Below are positions 1-8,132 of a stretch of 32,788 nucleotides of DNA, one piece after another. Each line of letters begins with the position of its first letter. Position 1 is the first letter of the stretch. The notes under the pieces are model-generated. The model did no database searches. It was not told the origin of the DNA and worked only from the letters and a program-made list of their open reading frames with translations. Made by a program: the position numbers and the translations under genes. The stretch comes from CAZKUN01 sp964555935 (GTDB lineage: Bacteria; Armatimonadota; Zipacnadia; Zipacnadales; VGFC01), in NCBI GenBank assembly GCA_964555935.1, contig CAZKUN010000086.1, positions 1-32,788 on the forward strand, read 5' to 3'.

Positions 1-41
1 ACAGCTGACTGCTCAGCCAACGCCGGGGCGCCCAGTTCCAT

Positions 42-239
42 ATGGGCAATCCCGGTTACTACATCCTCGAGGGCTCGGGCACGATGCAGGTCGGTGACGA
101 GACGGTCGACGTGCGCCCGGGTTCTGCAATTCTCATCCCGCCCGGTGTTCCTCATCGGGGCGACGGCGGGTTCAAGACCATCGTCATCGGCGCCCCCGCG
201 TGGGACCCGGATGACGAGGTGATTGTTGAGGAGGAGTAG
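42..239 (+). CDS. Cupin-fold protein, N-terminal part missing or degraded
   Basis: This 65-residue stretch holds the second half of a small cupin barrel. The sequence YYILEGSGTMQVGDE is followed by PGSAILIPPGVPHR, the second cupin motif with its glycine, proline and metal-binding histidine. It ends in APAWDPDDE, common at the end of single-domain cupins of about 110 residues. The usual HxH...E metal site should precede YYILEG. Reading upstream in frame gives GAQFHMGNPG, which keeps only one histidine, and a TGA stop lies at 6-8. The gene is therefore either decayed, frameshifted near the window edge, or begins at the ATG as a stub without part of its metal site. There is no convincing Shine-Dalgarno before the ATG. 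Its stop lies 5 bp before the next start, so it sits in the same transcription unit. The cupin call is firm; whether it is functional is doubtful. Confidence 0.6.
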   Translation: MGNPGYYILEGSGTMQVGDETVDVRPGSAILIPPGVPHRGDGGFKTIVIGAPAWDPDDEVIVEEE

Positions 240-244
240 AGGGT

Positions 245-748
245 TTGGCGAAGCAACACGACGGACTATCGGACTACCGACGCGCTGGTCACGCTCGGCT
301 GGCGGATGCGTTGGAGTTGTTGGAGCGACCAACCGGGAACGGAGGCTCACCCGATGCCCTGCACCGTCACCTCCGTGGCGCGGTGTATCTGGCTGGCTAT
401 GCTGTGGAGTGCGCGCTAAAAGTGTGCATCATCAGCCGTGCCGTCGGCGCGGAGACGCTGCTCGACGCGATGTTGCACTTTGAACAGGATGGCCAATCTG
501 TCGGGGACCTGTTAGGCAGTGACGGTCACCGACTGCCTCACCTGCGGAGGGCAGCCGAGGTGGAGCCGCTGTTCGACGGAGACCCCGTTCTCGTCGGTCA
601 ATGGGAATGGTGTCAGAAGTGGAGCCCGGACTGGCGATACCACCCACAACCGTATACAGATCGCGGTTCGGCCCGAAAGGTCGTGTCAGCCGCTGAGGTT
701 CTGTACGAGGCGCTGCTGGAGCAAGCGCGCCAAAAGGGGGCCATGTAG
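245..748 (+). CDS. HEPN-like domain protein
   Basis: The 167-residue protein looks like one HEPN helical bundle. It starts with a YRRAGHARLADALELL helix, then has the hallmark GAVYLAGYAVECALKVCI helix (residues about 45-62), a GHRLPHL segment (about 97-103) and a W...WRY motif near residue 130. HEPN proteins are often RNases or helpers of nucleotidyltransferases in toxin-antitoxin and defence loci. The classic catalytic Rx4-6H motif is not obvious here, so RNase activity is uncertain. The start is TTG at 245, chosen because GGAGGAG lies 10-16 bases upstream, at the end of the cupin gene. The stop codon is directly followed by the ATG of the BolA-like gene, which implies translational coupling. 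No MNT nucleotidyltransferase partner is visible. Confidence 0.75.
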   Translation: MAKQHDGLSDYRRAGHARLADALELLERPTGNGGSPDALHRHLRGAVYLAGYAVECALKVCIISRAVGAETLLDAMLHFEQDGQSVGDLLGSDGHRLPHLRRAAEVEPLFDGDPVLVGQWEWCQKWSPDWRYHPQPYTDRGSARKVVSAAEVLYEALLEQARQKGAM

Positions 749-1009
749 ATGGTGCGAGCAACGTATGATTACGAAGCCTTGGTTCCGGCTGTCCGGAGCG
801 CGCTTGAGAAAGCGTTCCCAGAGAGCGCAATCGAACTTACGAAGAGCTACGGCGGGCACATCCACGTACTGCTCGTCTCCCGCGCCCTCAACGGCATGGG
901 CGAGCGCGAGAAGCAGCAGTATGTCTGGGACATGTTGCAGACGGAACTAGCCGAGGAGTCCCAGGCCGTGTCGATGGTAATCGCATATAGCACTGACGAA
1001 CTCAAGTAG
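749..1009 (+). CDS. Small BolA/IbaG-like protein
   Basis: The 86-residue protein resembles the BolA/IbaG fold. After an N-terminal helix comes GGHIHVLLVSRALNGMGERE, then KQQYVWDML and AVSMVIAYSTDEL. This follows the order seen in IbaG: strand with HxxV, a GM turn, a KQQ helix, then AVS...Y.T..E. BolA-type proteins usually work with monothiol glutaredoxins in iron-sulfur handling or bind nucleic acid; nothing in this neighbourhood points to iron-sulfur assembly. The ATG follows the HEPN stop with no spacer, and a purine-rich AAGGGGG lies just upstream inside the HEPN gene, so the two are probably made together. The resemblance is judged by eye and needs a profile search. The alternative is an unrelated small alpha/beta protein dedicated to the HEPN partner. 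Confidence 0.55.
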   Translation: MVRATYDYEALVPAVRSALEKAFPESAIELTKSYGGHIHVLLVSRALNGMGEREKQQYVWDMLQTELAEESQAVSMVIAYSTDELK

Positions 1010-1072
1010 GCATGTACTGAGTCATTGACTACCGATTTCAACAGCAGGAGACACTCAGGGAGGGCTCACCAG

Positions 1073-2128
1073 ATGGCAAAGCCGCTCAAGGTTGGTTTTA
1101 TCGGATTCGGAGCTATTGGGACCGGCGCGCATATGCCCGGTTGGAGCAAGCTCAAGGAAGATGGCGTGGCTGAACTCACTGCGGTTGCCGATATCGCTCC
1201 CGCGGCGCGCGCGATGGCAAGGGACCAGTTCGGGATCTGCGAGGACATGATCTTCGAAGACTACAATAAGATGCTCAAGAAGGTCGACCTCGACATCGTC
1301 GACGTCTGCACCCCAAACGCGGTGCACAAGGACCCGACGATTGCCGCGCTCAAGGCGGGCAACCACGTCATCTGCGAGAAGCCGATGACCATCTGCGCCC
1401 CCGATGCCGAGAAGATGATCGCCGCCGGCAAGAAGGCCAAGAAGCTCCTGATGATCGCGCAGAGCTGCCGCTTCGTCCCGACGGCGGTCGCGGCCAAGCG
1501 CGCGGCGAAGGCCATCGGCGACGTCTACTGGGCCCGCGCAAGCCTGCTGCGCCCGCGTGGCGTCCCAGCGTGGGGCGAGTTCACCAACAAGGAGATGTCC
1601 GCCGGCGGACCGATCTACGACCTCGGCGTGCACATCCTCGACTGGTGCCTCTGGATGATGGGTCACCCGAATCCGATCTCAGTCAGCGCGGAACTGTACC
1701 TCGAGCTGTCCAACAAGAAGTCGATCATGAAGCACGACCCGAAGAAGTACACCGTGCCCGAAGAGCTGGCCATGGCGCTGATTCGCTTCGACAACGGCGC
1801 TGTCTGCACGCTCGAGACGAGCTGGGCCGTCAACGCGCCGGAGGGCACCTTCAGTTGCATGCTGTCGGGCACCAAGGGCGGGATTGACTGGAACTTCGAC
1901 AAGGTCACGCTGGTGCGCGAGGAATACGGGATGCTCACCAACGCCACGCCTCAGGTCCTCCCCGAGGAAGGCCAGGCGTCTCACAGCGAGGAGATCTACG
2001 CCTTCGTCGATGCGATCAAGAAGGGCAAGCCCTCGCCGATACCCGGCGAGGAGGCTCTCATTACGCAGAAGATCCTGGATGCGATTTACGAGTCGGCGGA
2101 GACACGCCAAGAGGTCAAGATACGCTAA
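1073..2128 (+). CDS. Gfo/Idh/MocA family NAD(P)-dependent oxidoreductase
   Basis: This 351-residue protein is a typical Gfo/Idh/MocA sugar dehydrogenase. The N-terminal Rossmann fold carries GFIGFGAIG (residues 8-16), and the EKP motif with the conserved lysine appears as CEKPM near residue 100. The C-terminal alpha/beta domain has GGPIYDLGVHILDWCLWMMG with the conserved Asp and His around residue 180. The family oxidises or isomerises sugars, inositols and sugar derivatives with NAD(P); the exact substrate cannot be read. ATG 1073 is preferred over the in-frame TTG at 1025 because the family begins just before the Rossmann strand and a Shine-Dalgarno (CAGGGAGGG, 1056-1063) sits correctly. 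It lies 63 bp after the BolA-like gene on the same strand. A sugar-related role fits the secreted carbohydrate-active proteins in the window. Confidence 0.93.
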   Translation: MAKPLKVGFIGFGAIGTGAHMPGWSKLKEDGVAELTAVADIAPAARAMARDQFGICEDMIFEDYNKMLKKVDLDIVDVCTPNAVHKDPTIAALKAGNHVICEKPMTICAPDAEKMIAAGKKAKKLLMIAQSCRFVPTAVAAKRAAKAIGDVYWARASLLRPRGVPAWGEFTNKEMSAGGPIYDLGVHILDWCLWMMGHPNPISVSAELYLELSNKKSIMKHDPKKYTVPEELAMALIRFDNGAVCTLETSWAVNAPEGTFSCMLSGTKGGIDWNFDKVTLVREEYGMLTNATPQVLPEEGQASHSEEIYAFVDAIKKGKPSPIPGEEALITQKILDAIYESAETRQEVKIR

Positions 2129-2143
2129 GCAGGTTGGGCGTCG

Positions 2144-2443
2144 TTAGCCTTTCTTGAAGCCAAGCAGGACGCCGGCGGTGAAGCCAACGCCAAGCGGGAC
2201 GTTGTAGGTTACGACCTTCCAGAACCACGCGCCCCCCGCCTTGGCGGCTTCGCCGCCGTGTCCGGCGACGCCGCCCCAGTCGACATCGACGAAGCCCTTG
2301 TAGACGAGGTACTGGATCAGGATAAACAGCACGCCCATGATGATCAGGCCGAGCTTCGCCGCCTTCTTCGCCGCGAAACCCACGGCATACCCCATCAACC
2401 CGCCAAACCCCAGCGTCCCCACAAACGGCACGATGAAGTCCAT
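2144..2443 (-). CDS. FUN14-family small membrane protein
   Basis: The 99-residue protein matches the FUN14 (FUNDC) family. A glycine-rich first segment (GTLGFGGLMGYAVGFAAKKAAK, about residues 9-30) is followed by a hydrophobic helix (LGLIIMGVLFILIQYLVYKG), the usual VDVDW motif, and a last hydrophobic stretch ending in LLGFKKG. Members occur in eukaryotes, where FUNDC1 is a mitochondrial outer membrane mitophagy receptor, and in bacteria and archaea, where the role is unknown. It is probably an inner membrane protein. The start is ATG at 2443, with GGAGGG eight bases upstream. It is monocistronic, faces away from the heparinase-like gene and converges with the dehydrogenase gene with only 15 bp between the stops. 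Confidence 0.8.
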   Translation of the reverse strand: MDFIVPFVGTLGFGGLMGYAVGFAAKKAAKLGLIIMGVLFILIQYLVYKGFVDVDWGGVAGHGGEAAKAGGAWFWKVVTYNVPLGVGFTAGVLLGFKKG

Positions 2444-2485
2444 CTTGCTGGCCCTCCGTTAGACGGTTGCTGTTGGCTAGACCCT

Positions 2486-2514
2486 AGAATACCGCGTCAG
2501 AACCACCCGGTCAA
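2486..2514 (-). promoter_or_regulatory. Sigma70-type promoter for the FUN14 gene
   Basis: Read on the minus strand, TTGACC (2514-2509) and TATTCT (2491-2486) are separated by exactly 17 bases. The predicted transcript start near 2479 leaves a leader of about 36 bases before the ATG at 2443. Both boxes are one or two mismatches from consensus and lie in the divergent intergenic region, so the call is good but untested. No equally clear promoter is visible for the divergent plus-strand gene. Confidence 0.6.
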
Positions 2515-2560
2515 GGAACATCCGACACGCGCGCGTAATAGTGGCCGAGCAGGCGTTTCA

Positions 2561-2566
2561 GGAGGT
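2561..2566 (+). promoter_or_regulatory. Shine-Dalgarno site fixing a TTG start
   Basis: GGAGGT lies seven bases before TTG 2574. It identifies that TTG, rather than the in-frame GTG at 2541, as the start of the heparinase-like gene, so that the protein begins directly with a signal peptide. Confidence 0.7.
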
Positions 2567-2573
2567 AAGACCC

Positions 2574-5366
2574 TTGCGGATCAGCATCTGCCTCGCGCTC
2601 GTGATCACGGTCATTCCGTCAGCCCTCGTGGCCGATGTCCCCTCGTTTGACAGGTGGCGCGCAAGTACGCCGAGCGGCGACTACCCCAGCCGCGACGACT
2701 ACCTCCGCGTCCTCAGTCGCTGGCCGCGCTACGCCGAGAGCGACTGGCACGAGGTCAGGGGCGATCCGACAATGGCCTACTATGGGCCAGGCGACTCGGG
2801 TTGGGGGATGATGTGCCACGCATCGGCGATGTTCTGCTACGCCTTGCTCGCGACTGATCCCGGGTACCAGCGCTGGGAGAACGGGCCGGCGCGCGAGAAC
2901 CTCATCTGGCGCGTGAACCAAGGCATCGAGTTCATGACCCGTTGCCACGCGAGCGGCGACATCGACTGCACCGACGGCCAGCGTTGGAGCAGCGCGCGCA
3001 CGAAATGGCACTCGGCAACATGGGCCGAGAACATGGGCGCGGCGGCGGATCTCGCATGGGCTCACCTCACGCCCGGGAACCGCGAGCGCGTTCGGCGCGT
3101 GCTGACGTGGGAGGCGGGGCGCCTTGGCGAGGAGGTGATCCCGTCCGGCGACTTCGCTGACACCAAGGCCGAGTCGAATGCCTGGAACGCCTCCGTCGTC
3201 GCCCGCGCAGCGGTCATGTTCCCCGACGACGAGCGCGCGCCCGAGTGGCGTGAGAACGCCATTGCGTGGGCGATGAACACGCTCTCAGTTCCTCAGGATG
3301 CGCAGGACCATACCCGCATCGACGGTCGCCGCGTGAGCGATTGGGTGAGCACTGTCAACGTGCATGAGAGCTATGCCAGCGAGAACCACGGCTATTACCA
3401 CGTCTGCTACATGTGGTGGCCCATGTGGTGCCTCGCGTCAGCGCACTACTCCTACGCCAGCCATGGGGAGGACACGCCTGGCGGGATGTATCACCACTGG
3501 CGCGATCTGTTTGGCGTTCTCAAGCGAGACTACCTCGCCGACGGGCGCTTCGGATACGTGGGTGGAAAGGACTGGCCGCGCTACATCTACGGGCTGACCG
3601 CCGCCGTCCCAGCCTACGTCGTTCTCGCAGATGAGCTTGGCGAGCCGGCCGCGCGCAACATGGAGCGAGAGGCGTTCCGGCGCTACGAGTGGGAGCAACT
3701 GCACAACGGGGATGGCTCGTTCGTCGGCAAGCGACTGGCCGGCTTGAAGGCGGCGGGCACCAGTGGCTATCAGGCGTACTGCCGGTACGAGGCCGACGAG
3801 GCGGTCATGCTTGGGCTGGCCTACGCTCTCCACAAGCTCAAGCCGGCGTCAGAGCCCCTTGGCCCGGCCGCCTTCCGCGATGCCCTTCGCGGCGGGTTCG
3901 AGTGCCCGGAAGCGGAGATCGTCTTCCGCCATGGTGACGATCGCTTCGTTGGATGGGCCACGAAGACGCGCACCGGTCGGCCGCAGGCGGTGATCGGCGT
4001 GCCCGGCGATTCCACGCTCCCCGAGTGGCAGCAGAACCTCTGCGGCTCATTCGCGATCGAGGGCATGAAGGCGAGCCCCACGATCACGTCGCGCGCCCAA
4101 GGCCTCATCGACGGCGGGCTATTCGGCATGGCGACACTCGAGTGGGGCCTAAGCGCCCCGCCGCCGCGCACGGCTACTCGGTGGCTTGAGGTCGTCGACG
4201 ACAATGTCGCCACCAAGACCATCGCGCAGCCCAAGCATCCCATCTTCACCACGCCGCACCGGATCGACAGCCTGGCGGGCCTTGTCGATGCCGATTCCAT
4301 CTCCGCGGCATCGCCGGACTGGACAGTCCTGGCAACAAACGACCGGGGCGGGCCGAGCATCGTCGAGAGCGTTGTTGGCAAGGGCCGGATCGTCGTCTGC
4401 ATGAACACGTGCGACAGTGACTTCGTCGCGGGGCGCGCGACCGGTCACCTCTTTGAGAACCTCATCACCTACGCGAATGGGCCGCTGGGCCATCTCCCTC
4501 AGCAGACGGTGACCCGCGGGGCGCTCGACGCGCTGGGAGTCGATTACTCGCCGATCGGCAAACTCGATTCGACTGACCTCTCTCAGTACGGCTCCATCCT
4601 CGTCGATCGAGGGTCAAGTCCCGACATGCGGAGCAACGGATGGCGGCTGGTAGACTACGCGGAGCAAGGGGGGACGGTCATTCGCTTCTGCATCCAGGAC
4701 ACCGAGTGGAGCGAGGACCAGCTCTCAGGCGAGCGGCGGGTGGGGGCCATCACGCACCGCGTCGGCGTGGTCGCTCTCCCGGACGGCCGGACGACGCTGC
4801 TACGGGAATCCGCCCGCGCGAACACCGACGTGACGGTCGCCGCCACGAACGGCCTGCAGTGGAACATCGGTAACGACATATTCAATGGGAACGCAAGGAC
4901 GCTGCGCTCGGACGGTGGCCCAATGGTGATCCCAGGCGTCGGTGGCGAGGCCCAGGCGCTCCCGATCACCGGCAACTGGCTGAACGTCGATGGGCAGATT
5001 GGACTCGCGGTGGATGGTGAGCCGATTCGCCTGATCGACCGCCCCAACCGAACGGCGCCCTACCAGAGCTACTGCTACGAGACCGTCGCGCTCGGCAGCG
5101 TGGGCAGGCGAGATGTAGCGGCGGGCGAGTCAGTCCTCGATCATGTCACCGCATTCGTCACCCGCGCCAGCACTAGCGCGACTCGACGCCTCGCGATGCA
5201 GGTTGAGCGCGTCCCAATGCCCGGAACTGACATTGCTGTCGCGGAGGTAACCTCGCCGTTGAAGCGGCGATACATCGTGGGGTGGAACTTCGGTGAGGGT
5301 GGCCGTGAGGTAGCGCCACTCGGACGGATTGAGCCCCGTTCGGCCGTCGTGCTGAGGTCAGACTGA
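2574..5366 (+). CDS. Secreted heparinase/alginate-lyase-like (alpha/alpha)-toroid protein
   Basis: The 930-residue protein starts at TTG 2574 with a signal peptide (MRISICLALVITVIPSALVA) and probable cleavage after ALVA. Residues about 30-430 are helical and rich in Trp, Tyr and His. The segment VHESYASENHGYYHVCYMWW (near residue 262) resembles the active-site helix of heparinase II/III-like and related (alpha/alpha)-toroid polysaccharide lyases. Residues about 570-720 look like a class I glutamine-amidotransferase or ThuA-type Rossmann segment (GKGRIVVCMNTCDSD; YAEQGGTVIRFC). The rest is beta-rich and resembles a lyase C-terminal sandwich. A role in breaking down uronic-acid-containing or sulfated polysaccharide outside the cytoplasm is inferred from the fold only; the substrate is unknown. 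The gene is alone on its strand, divergent from FUN14 and convergent with the genes that follow. Confidence 0.7.
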   Translation: MRISICLALVITVIPSALVADVPSFDRWRASTPSGDYPSRDDYLRVLSRWPRYAESDWHEVRGDPTMAYYGPGDSGWGMMCHASAMFCYALLATDPGYQRWENGPARENLIWRVNQGIEFMTRCHASGDIDCTDGQRWSSARTKWHSATWAENMGAAADLAWAHLTPGNRERVRRVLTWEAGRLGEEVIPSGDFADTKAESNAWNASVVARAAVMFPDDERAPEWRENAIAWAMNTLSVPQDAQDHTRIDGRRVSDWVSTVNVHESYASENHGYYHVCYMWWPMWCLASAHYSYASHGEDTPGGMYHHWRDLFGVLKRDYLADGRFGYVGGKDWPRYIYGLTAAVPAYVVLADELGEPAARNMEREAFRRYEWEQLHNGDGSFVGKRLAGLKAAGTSGYQAYCRYEADEAVMLGLAYALHKLKPASEPLGPAAFRDALRGGFECPEAEIVFRHGDDRFVGWATKTRTGRPQAVIGVPGDSTLPEWQQNLCGSFAIEGMKASPTITSRAQGLIDGGLFGMATLEWGLSAPPPRTATRWLEVVDDNVATKTIAQPKHPIFTTPHRIDSLAGLVDADSISAASPDWTVLATNDRGGPSIVESVVGKGRIVVCMNTCDSDFVAGRATGHLFENLITYANGPLGHLPQQTVTRGALDALGVDYSPIGKLDSTDLSQYGSILVDRGSSPDMRSNGWRLVDYAEQGGTVIRFCIQDTEWSEDQLSGERRVGAITHRVGVVALPDGRTTLLRESARANTDVTVAATNGLQWNIGNDIFNGNARTLRSDGGPMVIPGVGGEAQALPITGNWLNVDGQIGLAVDGEPIRLIDRPNRTAPYQSYCYETVALGSVGRRDVAAGESVLDHVTAFVTRASTSATRRLAMQVERVPMPGTDIAVAEVTSPLKRRYIVGWNFGEGGREVAPLGRIEPRSAVVLRSD

Positions 5367-5449
5367 CGGCAAACAGGGCGGCTCAACCTCGTCCACGCCT
5401 GATGCTCAGACGCGACAAGGCGGCCGCCCATGGTAGGAGCGCGCGGCGG

Positions 5450-5569
5450 CTACTCACCCGCCGCCTTAGCTTTGCGCTTCTCGCGCCGCTTCTTCATCTT
5501 CTCCTTACGGTCTTTCTTGGAGGGCTGATCTTTCGCGGTCTTCTTTTGCGCGTCTCTGCTCTTGGCCAT
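5450..5569 (-). CDS. Lysine/arginine-rich 39-residue protein
   Basis: A short gene reads from ATG 5569 to TAG 5450 on the minus strand. The product starts MAKSRDAQKKTAKD and continues as a lysine and arginine repeat-like helix. It has 13 Lys and 5 Arg in 39 residues and no Cys, Trp or hydrophobic core. The ATG is preceded by GGAGGTGGTGA, a strong Shine-Dalgarno, which argues that this is a real gene and not chance coding. It lies 141 bp downstream of the secreted DUF4838 gene on the same strand. A hairpin (GGCGGC/GCCGCC) covers the stop codon. Very basic peptides of this size often bind RNA or DNA, but no family is recognised and no function is assigned. Confidence 0.6.
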   Translation of the reverse strand: MAKSRDAQKKTAKDQPSKKDRKEKMKKRREKRKAKAAGE

Positions 5570-5710
5570 AGGTACTCACCACCTCCGATTGCGGGTTTCG
5601 GTGGGCGGGCCTCGCATCGTTGAGGGTCACGCACGACTAGTACGTCCACCGGTCCATCTGGTTGCTAGCGACAGTCCTACATTCACCCAGAGGGCGCGCG
5701 ACTCCTGCCC

Positions 5711-8053
5711 CTATTGCTCATCAGTCTCAACAGGGCAAGCGATCTTGATCGGCTTCCAGATACCACCCTTGAGCGTGCGGTCAAGCACCTTCACGACTAG
5801 CACGTGTCGCCCCGGCTTGACCGACGGCGGGAGCTGGATGCGGAAGCGCTTGTCCCAGCCATCCTCGCCGACATCGTGCTCGCCGATCAGCGCGCCGTCC
5901 AGGTAGACCCACGCCGACTCGTCAACCGCGCCAAACCAGAGGTAGGCGTCGCGGCCCTCGACCGCGTCGGGCAGCTCAATCGACCGGCGATACCACGCAG
6001 TGCCATCGTAGTCGCCACGCTGCGGCTCCCACCAGTTCCCGATCTCGACCAGCCTCCAACGCGAGTCGTTGTATCTCGGCTCGTGCCAGCCATTCCGCTC
6101 GCCGATGTCGTTCGGATCCGTGCGGAACGCCCAGCCCTCATTCGGCAGCGATCCGAGGTCCTCATAGTCATCCCAGAGGTGGCCGAACGTCTTCTCCTCC
6201 ACCGTCTCCGGCGCCGCTCCGGCCGCAGGCGTTGCCCCGGTGGGTGGCGGGTTCTGCAAGGAGTTCGCCATGTCGCTCAATCGGCCCAGGAGGATCGGCT
6301 CGGCCACGATATCCTGATCAGCAATGGACGCCAGAAACTCGCGACACGCGCCAATCCGTTGAGTCGCGGCGTCGAGCGTGTCCGCCGTCGGACCGGCCAG
6401 CCACGCGGCATGTGCCCGAGCCGCATCGACATAGAGCGTCGTCGCGTTCAGCTCCAGCGAAGCCATCTCGACCCGGCGCGTCACCGCGCGTCCCTTCGCC
6501 TGGTCGCGGGCGGCTTCGACGTGCTCGGACAAATCGCGCAGCAACGTTGGCGTGTATATCCGCCAGCTCGCGCCGACGCCATGCCCGCCGTGCGCGCGCG
6601 CGGCGGCCTCTAACGTCTGGTAGTAGCCGCGCATCGGCTCGCTCGCGCTTCGGTAGTAAGTCTCGTAGAACTCATCGAGCAGCGCATCCGGATCCTGGTC
6701 CGCGTCCCATAGCATCCGCGCCGCGATATATAGCGCGACGTTGTTGACCTGCGACCGGCCCAGTATCTCCCCGGAGAATCCCAGGGACTTCGCGTCCCGG
6801 TAGTGGCGGATGTTCTGGCCGATCACTCGGTTCATGGGCGTGGGCAGGTCCGAGTACTGGAAGTAATCGTAGACGAAAAGCTGCCGCGAAATGCGTCGCC
6901 ACTTGCCCATCGCCTCACGCCACTTCTCGTTCGGGCCACACTCGTCTTCCGTCCCGATGCCATGCACGCCGCAAGCCCAATGGACCATCACCGGCATCAC
7001 GTTCGCGCGCGGCTGGGTCTCGCTTGGCGGGCCTGGGAGGTTGTTGTAGAGGGCGTAATATGCGAGCAACCGCCCGGGGTGAGTGTCGTCGAGCTGCGCG
7101 CCGACAGCATTGGCGAAGCGCAGAACGCGGTCGGACAGGCCCGACTGGCCTGGCCCGTCGAGCGCCTGGCAGTTGTCACACGTGCACCAGCCGCCGGTGT
7201 CGTTGGGGCTAAGCGAGAAGCTGAGCGCATCAGGGCTCTGGTCGAAGTATGCGCGCGCCGCCTGGGCGGCAATCGCGATGACCTCTTCGTTGCTCGTGCA
7301 GATCTGCCCGCCGCTGTTGCGCCCGGAGGTCTCGCCCTCGCCGGGGACCAGAGCGAAGTACTCCGGGTGCGCCGCCCCGAACGTATCGGCGGGCAACCAA
7401 CGGTGGTAAGCGTGGCCATGGTCGGCTGGCATGCCGCCAAGTCGGTTCTTGCGGTACCAATCCGCCCAATCGGCGCGCGACTCATCGGTCAGCGTTGGCG
7501 CCACGTTGCCGTTGTTCCAGAGCACGCGGTGGTAGAAATCGGGGACTTCCGTGCGATCGACGTGTGGGCAAGACAGCTCGCGTTCGTGGGGGATGCACTC
7601 GCCGATACTGCCAGGCATGTACCACCGACAACCGAGGTGCTCCAGGAACGCGTAGACGGCTGTCCGCGTGCTGGCGTCATTGGCGCCGGCGATCGCTATC
7701 GAGTCGTTCGATGACCGGAGGATGAACCCCTCGGGGCCGAGGTTGCGGGGCGAAAGCTCTCTCCCGACCGCGACGGCCGCCGCGCCGCCGATGAGCAGTT
7801 TCACTCCCGCGCCACCCTCATCGCTCCGCGTCACGGGCACATCAGCGCGCGAGATCCTGTGGAGATAATCCTGCAACTCTTCCGCCGCGGCGCGCTCGCC
7901 GTCAGTCGATTCGAGAGACAAGACGATCCGACACAGCGCCTGCCGATCGGACGCCAGAAGGAGCGGCGGGGGCCCGAGTTCGTCATTGGAGATCTGAGCG
8001 TCAACGGGGCTCAGCGCGACCAGAAGCGCTACGGCAGACAACAGGCGGGCCAT
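5711..8053 (-). CDS. Secreted DUF4838 / alpha-glucuronidase-like protein with C-terminal sugar-binding-like domain
   Basis: This 780-residue protein has a signal peptide (MARLLSAVALLVALSPVDAQ). Residues about 30-150 form the alpha-glucuronidase or GH20-type N-terminal domain (AAAEELQDYLHRIS; TAVYAFLEHLGCRWYMPG). A DUF4838 domain follows (about 200-500), with its marker SPNDTGGWCTCDNCQALD. A helical linker comes next, then a C-terminal jelly roll (about 620-775) with WYRRSIELP and AWVYLDGALIGEH, like the sugar-binding domain of GH2 beta-galactosidases. DUF4838 proteins are suspected glycoside hydrolases, but no reaction can be read here. The ATG at 8053 has GAGGA five bases upstream. It lies 79 bp after pcrA on the same strand, so it may be an add-on at the end of the long minus-strand run. 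It resembles the N-terminal part of the 1334-residue protein at the right end of the window. Confidence 0.85.
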   Translation of the reverse strand: MARLLSAVALLVALSPVDAQISNDELGPPPLLLASDRQALCRIVLSLESTDGERAAAEELQDYLHRISRADVPVTRSDEGGAGVKLLIGGAAAVAVGRELSPRNLGPEGFILRSSNDSIAIAGANDASTRTAVYAFLEHLGCRWYMPGSIGECIPHERELSCPHVDRTEVPDFYHRVLWNNGNVAPTLTDESRADWADWYRKNRLGGMPADHGHAYHRWLPADTFGAAHPEYFALVPGEGETSGRNSGGQICTSNEEVIAIAAQAARAYFDQSPDALSFSLSPNDTGGWCTCDNCQALDGPGQSGLSDRVLRFANAVGAQLDDTHPGRLLAYYALYNNLPGPPSETQPRANVMPVMVHWACGVHGIGTEDECGPNEKWREAMGKWRRISRQLFVYDYFQYSDLPTPMNRVIGQNIRHYRDAKSLGFSGEILGRSQVNNVALYIAARMLWDADQDPDALLDEFYETYYRSASEPMRGYYQTLEAAARAHGGHGVGASWRIYTPTLLRDLSEHVEAARDQAKGRAVTRRVEMASLELNATTLYVDAARAHAAWLAGPTADTLDAATQRIGACREFLASIADQDIVAEPILLGRLSDMANSLQNPPPTGATPAAGAAPETVEEKTFGHLWDDYEDLGSLPNEGWAFRTDPNDIGERNGWHEPRYNDSRWRLVEIGNWWEPQRGDYDGTAWYRRSIELPDAVEGRDAYLWFGAVDESAWVYLDGALIGEHDVGEDGWDKRFRIQLPPSVKPGRHVLVVKVLDRTLKGGIWKPIKIACPVETDEQ

Positions 8054-8132
8054 GGGGATCCTCGTCTCCGCGGGCGTGTTTCAGACCGTGGTGCAGTGGG
8101 AGTTCGTCACGACGCACCGTCCGCCCTCGGCG

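Noticed and set aside
1025..1072. N-terminal extension of the Gfo/Idh/MocA protein from TTG 1025
   Set aside because: The extra 16 residues do not resemble the family, and a good Shine-Dalgarno sits before ATG 1073.
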